Below the pieces are notes generated by a model. That model did not search any database. It was not told where the DNA came from and worked only from the letters and a program-made list of their open reading frames with translations. From positions 45,569,395-45,633,394 of the forward strand of contig OY855905.1 in assembly GCA_963693305.1 (NCBI GenBank): a stretch of DNA of 64,000 nt, in the 5' to 3' direction. The stretch is from Meandrina meandrites (lineage: Eukaryota > Cnidaria > Anthozoa > Scleractinia > Meandrinidae). Position numbers and translations under genes: made by a program. The first letter of the stretch is position 1, and each line of letters opens with the position of its first letter. Shown here one piece after another: positions 24,060 through 34,800 of this stretch.

Positions 24060-26690
24060 TGAAATTGATCAAAATTATCAGAGCTCTTGTAGTTTGATCC
24101 TTTTCAGCGATAAATGGACAACAAAGTAATTTCCCGATTGTAATTATAAGTTTCTTATTCCTCGCTTTATGAGCATGTAAGTGACATGTCACTGGTGAAT
24201 GTATAGAAATGGTGCTTGGAACCTAGGCAGCCATGTGAAAGCTTTTCACTCTAAATTACGATGATAACATTAAAATAACTAGAAACTATGAAGTTTTCCA
24301 ACAAATTAGTTTAGCACTTCAGGCGAATATCGCAGTAGAAAATATTGTTGAAACACTAATTATATTTACAAACACCCTGTTTTAAATCATTGTACAGTCA
24401 AATACGACTCGCGTATAACTTTAATTTGAGCGTAGATATAAAATGGTAGTCAAGGTATTTTGTAGATTTTTGCGGAAATAAAAAAAAAACAGAGCGCCAG
24501 TATAGATGTAATGTTACGAGTTGCTCTCTCTTTCAGCTATTTGTAATATTTTTCATTGAGTGTCATTTAAAGCTAATTGTTGTTGTCAGGTTCGTTTGAG
24601 CCTGCCCTTTGGAATCGTACATAATTGATCTTGGCTTTTTCGGTTTTTCAACTGGTTGAAAACGTTTCTACAGGTCGACCGCTCATTCAACCTTATATTC
24701 TCTTCTTAATTATTTCTAAACGCCTACAAAGAAGACTAATTGTTTATTCATTTGGATTTTACAGGGATTTGTGCTTAAAGAGACCGCATAACATAGTGAA
24801 GCAGTTAAAACCAGACAATTAGGATTGTTTACGGTACCCAAATTCGCAAGCAGCTAATCAGAAGCGCGATCTACTGTTGTGATATCCTAAGATATCAAGT
24901 CACTGGCCTGATATGCCACGATACCATGGTCACTTTCAAGTAAAGTAGTGTTACCGTACGATGAATTGAAAAGAGGTTTAGCCAATAAAACGGAACCTCG
25001 TAATTTATGTTTAGCTGGTGTTTACCGGTCGTAAAAGGAGTTAAAACTTTCCCGCCATAACTAAACTTGAGCGCGCTCGCCAATTGCGCGCGATGTTTTG
25101 CCGACGAGTACTGAAACATTCACACTGAAACAATGGAGTCAGAGTTCCCAAAGCTAACCAAATGTTTGGCTGAATTTTGGTACGGTAAATACCTTCTCGT
25201 ACATTTTTGGTACGCTTTGGCGGGATATCAGGCTCGTTTGGTCTCGCCATGGGTCTTTTGGCTCGATTACCTCTCGTCAAAATGTAAATCATGGCTCGAT
25301 GATGGTATGATTAGGTATAAAGACAATTTGTTCCACACAAGCCGCTATTCGCATGTGTGAAAGCCACGAATAGAGGAACGGAGAGAAAGTACATTGTACG
25401 ATGCGTCTTATTGGCTTTCATCGTATAAGTAACAAAGTTCTCGTTTCTAAAGTCCAGTGCCCCAAATGAAACATACCTAGGGATCCCGTGTTGCCGAACT
25501 CTGAAGGGAAAATAAATATAGTCGAGATAGCGGGATTTCGAAATAACTGGCTCGGCATACTTCGTATAATATTGATCAGTACCGTATAACAAATGGCTAA
25601 TTTTTATCAGGGTGAAATCGACAGCATTTGAAGGAAGCGAACTGTTTATTTGTAAAACGAACTTCTGGAGAAGAAAAAACGCTTACACTTCAACTTATCT
25701 TGGCTTTGTTATGTTGAATACGGCTCCCATAATGCATCGCAGGAATGTTACATGGAGAAAACTGCGCATCCGCGGTTTCCTGCGCGCTTTCTCGATACGT
25801 TATTGTGTGATCGTGATAGAAGAGCAAAAAAAAAAAAAAAAACAGTTATAAAGTCATCCACGGCTAGTTCGCTTTCTGAGCGTAGAGTAATAAGGAAAAC
25901 AAGAGTGCAGAGTTGTGCAGAGATAAAGCTTGCCTGGAGCTTGGACTGTCGACCGTCAGACCACCCGCTTGACCACCGCGCCTCCACAGGAGTTGCGGAA
26001 GACTGGATCACTGGGAACTGATTTGGCAGCCCGCGCAGCCCCCGCACGTTGGAGATCTCAAATATCTTTACAGAAACTGCCCGCCACACTTACCTGAGCT
26101 CGAGTTTGCAGACCACAAAGCATCAGACCATGTAACAAGGTTGTCTAAAATCCAACAAGATGTGTCGACAGACCCGTCTTACACGGTCCGGATGGGATCG
26201 ACTTCTGCCAGTACATTGGGAACCGATCAGGACAGGTTCCAGAACGCCGGATCCCGTGCAAAAGGACGACCAGTTGGCGAACTGGATCCATCTGGAACCG
26301 TTCCCATCTAAACATAACCTACTGATTTTCGAGCACTGATGGCATGAAATACTAAATAAAATCACATAGCTTTTACAAACTTTTACGGATGGAATTAAAT
26401 TATTTTCGTGTTCATAAATGCATCAGAATTCAAGGAAAACTCATTATCCAATTCGTGAAACTCACCCTGAATATCAATTTCTCTGTTAAATTCATTTCCT
26501 CCGACAAGCAATTCTCAGGGGAACAGGAAGGGCGTAGCGGTGAATGTACATGCATCCCACCAATGTGGCCCGGGTTCGATTCCCGGACCCGGCGTCAAAA
26601 ACCAATCCTTTAAAATTTCCATTCGATCAGGGAACAGTGGGTGAAGAGCCACTTTGTGGAAATGCCGCTGTAATTTCCCATTTAATTATT
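24060..26690. other. Intergenic region between the two lectin-domain genes
   Basis: This holds the promoter side of the astacin-lectin gene and the downstream side of the lectin-only gene, both on the minus strand. I see no supported exon. There is an A-rich run near 25826-25842 and a SINE head near 26521. Some GC-rich, tRNA-Ser/Leu-like sequence lies near 25920-26000 on the minus strand, too degenerate to call. Confidence 0.5.
26521..26605 (+). mobile_element. SINE head, same family as 4096-4320
   Basis: The tRNA-like head has the A-box region gggcgtagcggtgaat and a perfect B box, gggttcgattcccggaccc. The shared cccaccaatgtggccc...cggcgtcaaa matches the copy in the CSDE1 intron. The body is short or truncated. 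Confidence 0.7.
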
Positions 26691-26696
26691 ATTTTT

Positions 26697-26702
26697 TTTA
26701 TT
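26697..26702 (-). promoter_or_regulatory. Poly(A) signal of the lectin-only gene
   Basis: AATAAA on the minus strand lies about 135 bp past the stop codon of the lectin-only gene at 26837-26839, a sensible distance for a short 3' UTR. Confidence 0.55.
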
Positions 26703-26836
26703 TAATAAACATCTGTACAAAAATTACGTACAAAAATCCAAACTTTCAAGAGTAGATTGATTTTAATTGCGGAATTATTTAATGTCGTTACACCTTAAGT
26801 GCTGTATAAATTTAAATAAACATCGTTTTTCTGTCG

Positions 26837-28314
26837 CTACTGACATTCCCAGTACAGCTTAAGGTACTTTGGGGTCAGTCGACACGGATTTCCAAATTCA
26901 TCGTTTGAGGCGTGAAGTGAGCAGCTATTTTTCCCGTCACACAAGTAACGCACCTGAACAAAAAAAAAAATTAAAAGAGTCGTAAAATGGAAGTGAAAAA
27001 AGGAATCTAGAAACCTCGGGCAGAATGATTCCAACTTATATCAAGGTTTGAACTTAAAACGCTAGTCTGCCGTTTTGTACAATGCCATGTTTTAATCCTT
27101 TTCCTTCCCCGCCATCGTTGGTATAGCTCAGTTGGCGGAGGTCACGGGTTTAAATCTTCTTGAAGCCTTGAATGTTCTCTCAGGTTTCATTAATTTCCAA
27201 TTTACCTATGTTGGAAAATTCATTGCGAAGGTCGTTTCTTACTTACACCTATATCTACAGTTCACTAGCCTGCGTAGCAGTCGATTCCGTTCCAAGCGCG
27301 GTGCGAAAGATCGAACGAAAGAACGAACACGCAAATACCGGACGAGCGCGCCTTGGTGTGGCAAAAAATGGGGAAAAGGGGGAAAAGTTTTTTTTTCATT
27401 CATTCGATCGTCCGTTCCCTCCGTGAAAGAAGGAATCCACTCAGCTCCTACTATACGCAGGCTAACAGGTCACATACGAATCATTTCATATATACTTCAC
27501 ATAGTATTCTCCCAGGGAACACCTAGGAATTAAGTCAAGTAAGTCATGTAATTTCCTTTTAGCAGTACTTAATCTTTTTTGTATTTTTAATATATCCCGT
27601 GGACTGTATCTTAAAGCGGGGAAGTCGAGGGATTTACTCGCTTACCTTCGTATGAGAGTTAATAGAAATACACTTCACGTTAATTGAGACCAATTCCACA
27701 CTTTAGAAGATGTCTTCTGCCGTAATTAGCGAACATGACGTTGATCTTTTGAGAGCCTGGACATTTCATTACCGAAGAACTCATTGTGATAACCTGCCAA
27801 GGATCAAGTACATTATGTGTACGCCTTTGCACGAAGCTGGTTAAAACCATTTGGTTTTGATGCTGAGAAAGTGTTGGTTCCGTATTGTTTGTTTTTTTCT
27901 CACGCTTAGAATTCATGCGAAACGGAACTGAAAACCGACTGTTAAAATTTCTCCTGTAATGTTTAGTTTTCTTCCCAGTTTTATTTTCTTAATGGCCGGC
28001 TTACAATTTATGTTAACCATCAACATCAACCATCAACACCTCAGTGATGGCAGAAGAGGGATCATTGAAAACGAACGTCTTTGATTCAATGGGACAAAAG
28101 CCATGAATAGGTTGTTGAATAGCAAGTTAACTATACGCAGTGGAAGTGAATGTTGTTTAGAAGGTACAAACTTGAATTAAGCTTCAACTATCTACGTTTG
28201 ACGTGGAAAAAATGTTGAAACAAAAAGCAGCTAAGTAAAAATAAACATACCTGGGTAATGAGCTGGGGAGCAACCAACAAAGGCCAGAAGAAAAACAGCG
28301 CACAACCTTGCCAT
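26837..28314 (-). CDS. Secreted single-domain SUEL/rhamnose-binding lectin, apparently frameshifted
   Basis: Exon 1 (28251-28314) encodes a signal peptide, MARLCAVFLLAFVGCSPAHY, and ends in phase 1. Exon 2 (27646-27927) gives a linker and the first half of a SUEL domain (CPGSQKINVMFANYGRRHLL). Exon 3 (26837-26953) gives the second half (CDGKNSCSLHASND, FGNPC, YLKLYWEC) and the stop. All splice sites are good: cag/gtatgt, acgaag/gtaagc, ttgttcag. The total is 463 nt, one more than a multiple of three. After KCGIGLN a TAA appears; reading resumes in another frame as NVKCISINSHTK up to the donor. So there is one frameshift near 27685-27692, real or a sequence error. SUEL lectins bind rhamnose or galactose on cell surfaces or microbes. 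Its neighbour downstream is the astacin-lectin gene, same strand. Confidence 0.72.
27119..27160 (+). repeat. Degenerate tRNA-like fragment
   Basis: The sequence ggtatagctcagttgg followed closely by ggtcacgggtttaaatc resembles tRNA A and B boxes with the middle missing. It lies in the second intron of the lectin gene. It is probably a SINE remnant; it is too short to be a tRNA. Confidence 0.4.
27266..27464. mobile_element. MITE with tagcctgcgta ends
   Basis: The element starts tagcctgcgtagcag and ends ctatacgcaggcta, an imperfect terminal inverted repeat. The interior has inverted blocks (cgaaagaacgaac opposite cgttccctccgtg). It lies in the intron of the lectin-only gene. No clear target duplication was seen. 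Confidence 0.65.
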
Positions 28315-28719
28315 CTTCAAAATGGAATTACAGCTCTTGATCACAATCGAACTTACGGATTATATATTTCCCACAAACAAAAAGAATTGACACATTTTTT
28401 TGTTGAATTTTCGCTTCGATGTATCAGAAATTTTCTAAATGGAGAAAGAAAGAGCATTGTACAAGGTGATAAACACCTGATCAGATGTTCAAATTCCATT
28501 CAGGTATTTCCTTGCGGTAACCTTTGAATTTAACTCAGTTTGTATTCATTGGATTTCTTGTTTCACATTTATTGACTATTATATAAATGTTTCAATGCAA
28601 CGTTTTTCAACACATCACCTTGTGGTAATAGATGTCTAATAATATTTCCTTTTTTCTTTGTTTATAGTTCATTTTTCTTAACCTTACCAATATGTACTTT
28701 TTATTCGTATCTACTTTTT

Positions 28720-28828
28720 CTTCGTTATAAAAGTAAACGCTAAAAGACGTTTCCACCGTTAAACGGTAATTTTTAAGTTCGGTGTAGGAATAAAAAACTA
28801 TTTGTAAGCGTTTACTTTTATAACGAAG
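28720..28828. mobile_element. 109 bp palindromic MITE
   Basis: The ends are a perfect 22 bp inverted repeat, starting cttcgttataaaagtaaacg at 28720-28741 with its complement at 28807-28828. The interior is AT-rich with ttaaacggtaattttt. It is about 400 bp upstream of the lectin-only start codon. Confidence 0.8.
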
Positions 28829-31658
28829 TCAATTTTTTTCACCAGCTCAATGTAATATCTAATATATTTTATATCGAACTATCTTTTTGTTACTCTTTCC
28901 AAGTTCTTTTCTCACTGAGTTCTGACTGAAAGAAATTAAAACTGTTATGTCGGTATATGTCTAGTCTACAACCTCTTTTTTTCTAATATTCAGTTCTCGT
29001 GATAAAGAAAGCAGTGTGCTTTTCGTTTTCAAGTAAACCGCGTTGATTTGCATAATAAATAAATTTCCCCTCGTGTGTAGGATCCGAGAAAGAGAGGACA
29101 ATTGTTTGTACCCTATGTTTAACCGCAAGTAATAATGTTTGCCAACTCAAATAAAAGTTGTTTTTTGTTTGATTGGTTTTTTGTTTGAGGTCCATTGAAA
29201 CTTATATCGAAAAAGTATGTATAGCTTGCGATCACACAAAACACAGCCAAGATCGGTATTCAAGGAAGCAAGACCACCACGGGCAGATTGGTGTTTGGAC
29301 AAGCATAAAAATTCGATTCAGCGCGCGGGGCGCATATTAAATTTTGGTAGCTCAAGGGAGTGATTATCGAAGACAACGTGCTCATCAAAGAGAAGGCGCT
29401 TATTGCTTTTCTGCATTTCTCAAAACTTTAAACCGTTTAAAATTGTTTAATCTGCTTTATAATGGAACACACGGGTTGGAAACACAGCATACTATTTGAG
29501 AAAAATAAAAGACCATTCGTAGTTTATACACTGCGTGGCAGAGCAGTTTCACTCGGAATCCAGCCCTAAACTAACAAATAATTAAAATATAATATATAGA
29601 TTTAGGCAGGCCTAAAAGCGGAGCTCCCATTTATTTATTTTGTATTGCTCGAGTTAATTACAGTGTTACAAAATAAGTAGCCACACTATTTCCAAGCTTA
29701 TATAATGGGCCATATAGGTACAAAATAAATGTAAATATATTTCGAGGGTAACCCTTCTGACTTTTATTGCCTGCAACTGGTTCTAAAATTGAAATTGACG
29801 AGTGCACTTTAAAATGTTCGACAATTGCTTAGAAAAACGTTAACAAAACGTTTTGCAGAAACACTTGAAGATGTCGCGACTTAAAAAGATAGTTCTTCAT
29901 CGGTTATGATGGAGTGAAAAAGCATAACAATGAATTATAAATAAAGCCAAAATTATGCAAATACATCAGGGTGTTTGGCGCGCGTGCGGTTGTCTGCAAA
30001 TTAAAACTTAAGCGTTTTCTGCCCCTTAGCTTCGGTTTTTAGTTTTTAATTAAGAATAAGTAGTTGGACACCAAAACAGTCCCCTACCAACCTGGGATGC
30101 TCTTTTTGGGGGCCATTTTTCTGTTGGTATTTCCACGCTTCGAGAAATACCCTTTTATGATAAATTCTCGCTTTGTCAGTGATCACGATTTTAATGTTTC
30201 AGGTCTTGGAAAAAATTGGTGTTTTTAAATAGGCCTAATATTCACATCGATAGGGACTATCGATGGAACGAGGGACGGCATTACATTGAGGGGACGCATT
30301 TTGCCTTACTTGAATTGAGTTGATAATTGTAATTGAGTTCTCAGCTGCTGAGCCAGAAACCTGCAGTAGAAATGTTTGTTTGACAACACAAAACAATTAC
30401 AATTTGATTCATGGACTTTTTATTTACAACTGAGCGAATAAACTCAAGCATTACAAGTCTATGTTACCAAGTACTACTATTACTTTTTTCTTTGAAGCCA
30501 ATTTGTTTTTCCTGGCGTGACATGTTTTAATTGTGTTTAAGCGGAGCGAGGTATTTTAAAGAACACCTTATCCTTTGAAAACCTTTGATTTAGCACAAAG
30601 AAAAAGAGCCCGAGTTCTCCTGTTTCTTCCGAAACAGTTTCACATTGTTCCTTTAAGTCTTGCACCTTACAATTGCTTCGGAATTAAAATTGGATTTGCT
30701 GGCTCGGTCGTCACTAGGTGATGGTTGGTTCTGCCTCTCTGTAGTAGATCTCCGTTTGAGTTCGGTGATCATATCACGTTAAGAGAGAATTACTGACACT
30801 CGTCACTTTGCCATATTTGTAGCTGTCAGCTGGGATCTCGAAATTGTATTGCTCAAACTGTGGACTCCTAAAACCAAGGTAAAAGGAGAGTTAGAACTTC
30901 TAAACCTGTGTAATCCATTTTTTTTATCTGTCTTTCCTCGCAATTCTTTGCACCTCACACGATTTATTTGTAAGGAATCACTAATGATGTTACCCGCCGT
31001 AGCTGACTTCGCGCGCGTTGACTCTGAGTCGGAGCAGGTTTCTCCGAAAAAGACAAAGTGTCAGCTTTTTAATGGCCTTTTATCTTCCCTTAACACTGAA
31101 TTAAAGTTAATAATCAACTAAGTCAGTTATTTAATGGTTGACAGTCTACCGCCGATGGCAAATATATATCCTGTCTTCAACAAGGTACGCGGCTTTTCGA
31201 AATTAGTTTCCAGTCTCCCGATTTGGACTCATTCTTGTTCCCAACATTTCTCGGTAAGATCGCAGTATAAAATTTATCTGGGATTTATGGTACTGTCGTA
31301 ACTCTAGCTTTCTAACTGCTCACAATCCTTTACAAAATGATATCTCTCGAACGCGAGAGGCTTTTAATCTAAAAAGGAGAGTATCGTATGGTTGCCAACA
31401 TAATACATGTTCAGTTTAAGCTTTGAATTCTAGCTAAAAACTTGCGATTCTCCAGGTTATATATAATATCTTTACTTTCCTGGCTTAGTTAAAATTATCA
31501 TGGCAACGCAGAGTCACTATACGAGATTCCATAGCGTTAGTCACAGTAAGGAAGAACGATTGTGCACTGGCATGAGATATGGACTGCAGGTCAACTACTG
31601 AATATGCCTTCCCATTTACGAAAATTTTACACCAAATACAAAATGTGAGCCGTTTTAC

Positions 31659-31724
31659 CATGGATGACCTCCGTGCCATTCCTGTAGGCGGGCGTTCTTG
31701 TGTGATGCCACTGAACGGAACGAT
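31659..31724 (-). other. Exon-like segment downstream of TRPA1 stop
   Basis: A strong acceptor (ttttctttttcag) opens 66 nt, 22 codons (start IVPFSGITQERPPT), ending at atg/gtaaaa. It could be an alternative 3' exon of TRPA1 if exon 28 used the weak phase-0 donor gcg/gtctgc at about 31881. It could equally be chance. No family match was recognised. Confidence 0.3.
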
Positions 31725-31824
31725 CTGAAAAAGAAAAACGGTTCCAGTAGTGAGAAACAAAGAAGTTCGTACTCCGGGCTCAAACCTTGCTCAAACAACT
31801 CTTAAAACAGCGGGCCACTAAAAG

Positions 31825-31830
31825 TTTATT
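31825..31830 (-). promoter_or_regulatory. Possible TRPA1 poly(A) signal
   Basis: An AATAAA lies on the minus strand only three bases after the TRPA1 stop codon (31833-31835). If used it gives an unusually short 3' UTR of about 20-30 nt. Other signals may lie further down. Confidence 0.3.
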
Positions 31831-31832
31831 TC

Positions 31833-34800
31833 CTATATAAAACCACGGTCAAGAAAATAGCAAAAAGGAAAAGAAAAGCAGACCGCAGGCTCTCTGGTTA
31901 GCGCCTGCTGCCCATCCACAGTGCTGGTCAGTGGCTTCCCGCTCGGACCCATCTCTGTCAGTCTTTGATCAAGTCTTCCAAGGAGGCGGATAATGTTCTG
32001 TAACCTATCAATGAAAACAAGCATGTAAAGAAGTTAATACCGATCGTTTTGTTACTCGTACACATTTGTCATTCCATGGAAGTATTTTTATAAAACAATA
32101 GCGTATTGTATAATTAAAGGGATAATATTTTATGATGATTATATGAGACTGATGCAAGATAAACCGTAACGTCAGAACGGTATAAGTTTCATACTGGTCT
32201 CATCCAAATCCTTTAAGCTGTTAGCTACTGTCTCCTTGTTACTGCAACCGGTACTGACTCGGATCCGTGTTTAGTTCGTGAGTACATGGAATAAACATCT
32301 TGTAACGGTCTGACTCAGACCCGGGGACTTAATTAAATTGGGGTTAACACAACGTCTGGAATAGTAGTATGCAGGGCGCAGTATGCAGTATGCAGTATCA
32401 GGGCGCGCCTCACTTACGAACCTAGTAAATAACCTAGCTCACCACGAGTCTCTCGTAGCTCAGTGGTTAGAGTGCCCAACCCATATCTGGAAGATCATGG
32501 GTTCGATTCCTGTCGGAGACTCAGACTTTTTGTCGCACGCTCGTGATAAATGAACATTTCATCTTTAACATCTGGAATAATTCAATCGGTTGATCTCAGC
32601 TTACATGATTGTCGAAAATTTTCAACAGTGTAGACACAAGGCAAGGTCGAATCACAGGTGTAAGCTGCAGGCAAAACCTGCCAAGAATTACCAGGCCATG
32701 GAACGACATACCAAAGCAAGTTGCAGAAGCTAGATTAACATGCGTAGGTAATGCACATTTTCTTTTAATGTTAGGGAATCCTTAATATAGAGATAACCTT
32801 TGGATCTGCTTTTAACAGTCTCTTTGTAATAAGATTGCCTAACAATGTGGAACTATCAGTTTGTCCTTAATTCGATCACCACTCCATCCACTGTTTACTT
32901 TTCCTTTTACATATTGGCACAGAAGGCAAGGTTTAAAAAGTATTCCTGAGAGATTTACAGCAAAGCTAATGAATGTTTACTGACTTGTCTTCTTGTTGGT
33001 CCACTTTGTCCGCCAGTTTAGTGACCTTGTCACTGATTTGTATCAGCGCTGGGTTCACATAAGTTTGCTGACTTGCTGAGTGCCTCTTGGGCGAACCAAA
33101 TTCTACTAGCTGGAGATGAAATAGAACCAGAAGTTAGTGTCTGACATCCAGCTGAACAATCAGTAGGAAAACCTATCTACTGAGAGTGGTTATAACTAGG
33201 TTTTCAGTTGTACTTTAGGTCCCTCCTACGTAAATTCCCTAAACACTGCTAAAGCTAATTCTATGTGTTAGAGCAAAAACATTATCTTCCCTCGATTATT
33301 TTTAGAATTGAATCTAAATAGTGGGTACGGTCGGGATTCCGACGTCCGATCTTTCCGCTTTGAAGATAACCACATGATTGCATACGGATACGGATTGCAT
33401 ATGGATCAACATTCAAAATATCAAAGATTGTTTTGGAAGACATATTCATTTTTGAAACGGAATTCGCTGTGAGCATAAAATATGTTTCAAGGGCTAGAAC
33501 AATTTCCTACCAAACATGCTAAGATCTATAGTACTTTTAAACATCATTAACCCATGGTTTGGAGCTTAAATTTTCGCTTTTACTAGTTGACTGTACCTTT
33601 TGCCTCCATGTTCGTTTTCTGTTCGGATATTCCACGCAGTATGGTGCCCAGATCTTTCTTAGAACTTTTCTGGGCGAGGCTCTTTCTAACTCTAAAAGCA
33701 ATTCAACCTTGAAGAAAAAAACATGAAAACGTGAATCAGAACCTGAGTGCTTGTGAAGGAAGATACTGGCAATGTTTTATTATTGTCCAACAATTCCAAG
33801 AGAGGTTTATGCAGACTCAAGGGCATAACAATCACTTAAAGTCAACCAACCTGCATTGCATGTTGTTCCATTTTTGCAGACTGGAGAATTCTATTGACGT
33901 CGCCAACAGATAAACCAATCTGGAGAAGAATTGAACATTATTGCATGTAATCCACATAAAAGGCTTCATTAAATTTCTATACAACTGTTGACAACCACAA
34001 AATCGCAATAAATAACGATGTGCACAGATTACGTGACAGGTGGATTTACGTTAATAATTTGGGTGATTTATGACGTGTTAAACTTGCCGCAAGATGATAC
34101 CAGACGCAAAAGTGGATCAGTGAAATTTAAAAGCTATTCCACGACTGCCTGCCGGCCCAGCGCTTCAGGGTATTTGTTCTAGGACAATAACTTAAAACCA
34201 GAAGTATAAATGTGTAGAGCAAATTTTTAGAGTAACCTAAAAAATGTTGAGGAGTAAGCTGCGATAGACTTGCATGCCATCCAGCGGATTTAGCAATTGC
34301 ATTGCGGAAAACACCTGAACTAAACTATCCACTACCACCTCCAGGTTAGGCCAATGCAAGTCTTGCTAAAAGAACGTACCTCATCGCTTTTGCACTTACC
34401 AAGAGATTCTTTATGATGATCGGCATACACACACAGAAGATGATGTAGACTACGTAACTTATCCAGGGGTAAGGTAGGGGCTGATATTTGAACACTGTGT
34501 GCGGGTATTTCATCTCACCAAGAATCAACATGAACGTTGTAAAAAGCGAATACGGAAGATAGTCAAACAAGTATTGTGTTGCCTCACTCGATTCATTCTG
34601 AAAATGGAAATAGCAATATGATCAAAGAGGGCACGCTCTCATTGGTCAGTTAATAGCCACTGTATACTGTACCGAAATCACATGGAAATTTTGTAAAAGT
34701 ATTTCATTGATTTATTGGACAAACAGTTAAAAATGAGAGGAAATGTGGCCTCGGCTATGTCACACAGTTTTTGTTTTGGAAAAAGTGTCACAGCCATTAG

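Larger units (their letters stand above)
28315..31832. other. Intergenic region between TRPA1-like and lectin genes
   Basis: The promoter of the lectin-only gene should lie just right of 28314 and the 3' end of TRPA1 at the other side. The sequence is AT-rich with no supported gene. A short unrecognised plus-strand frame (about 30987-31121, MLPAVADFARVDSE) has gene-like codons but no family match. A palindromic element and one exon-like segment are listed separately. Confidence 0.5.

Noticed and set aside
32446..32523. Functional tRNA gene
   Set aside because: A and B boxes are present but the anticodon arm does not fold and SINE-like sequence follows.
33851..33919. TRPA1 exon 25 ending at the first GT (atgcag/gttggt)
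   Set aside because: The donor four bases later (gttg/gttgac) gives the correct phase and restores the conserved AMQVEL segment.
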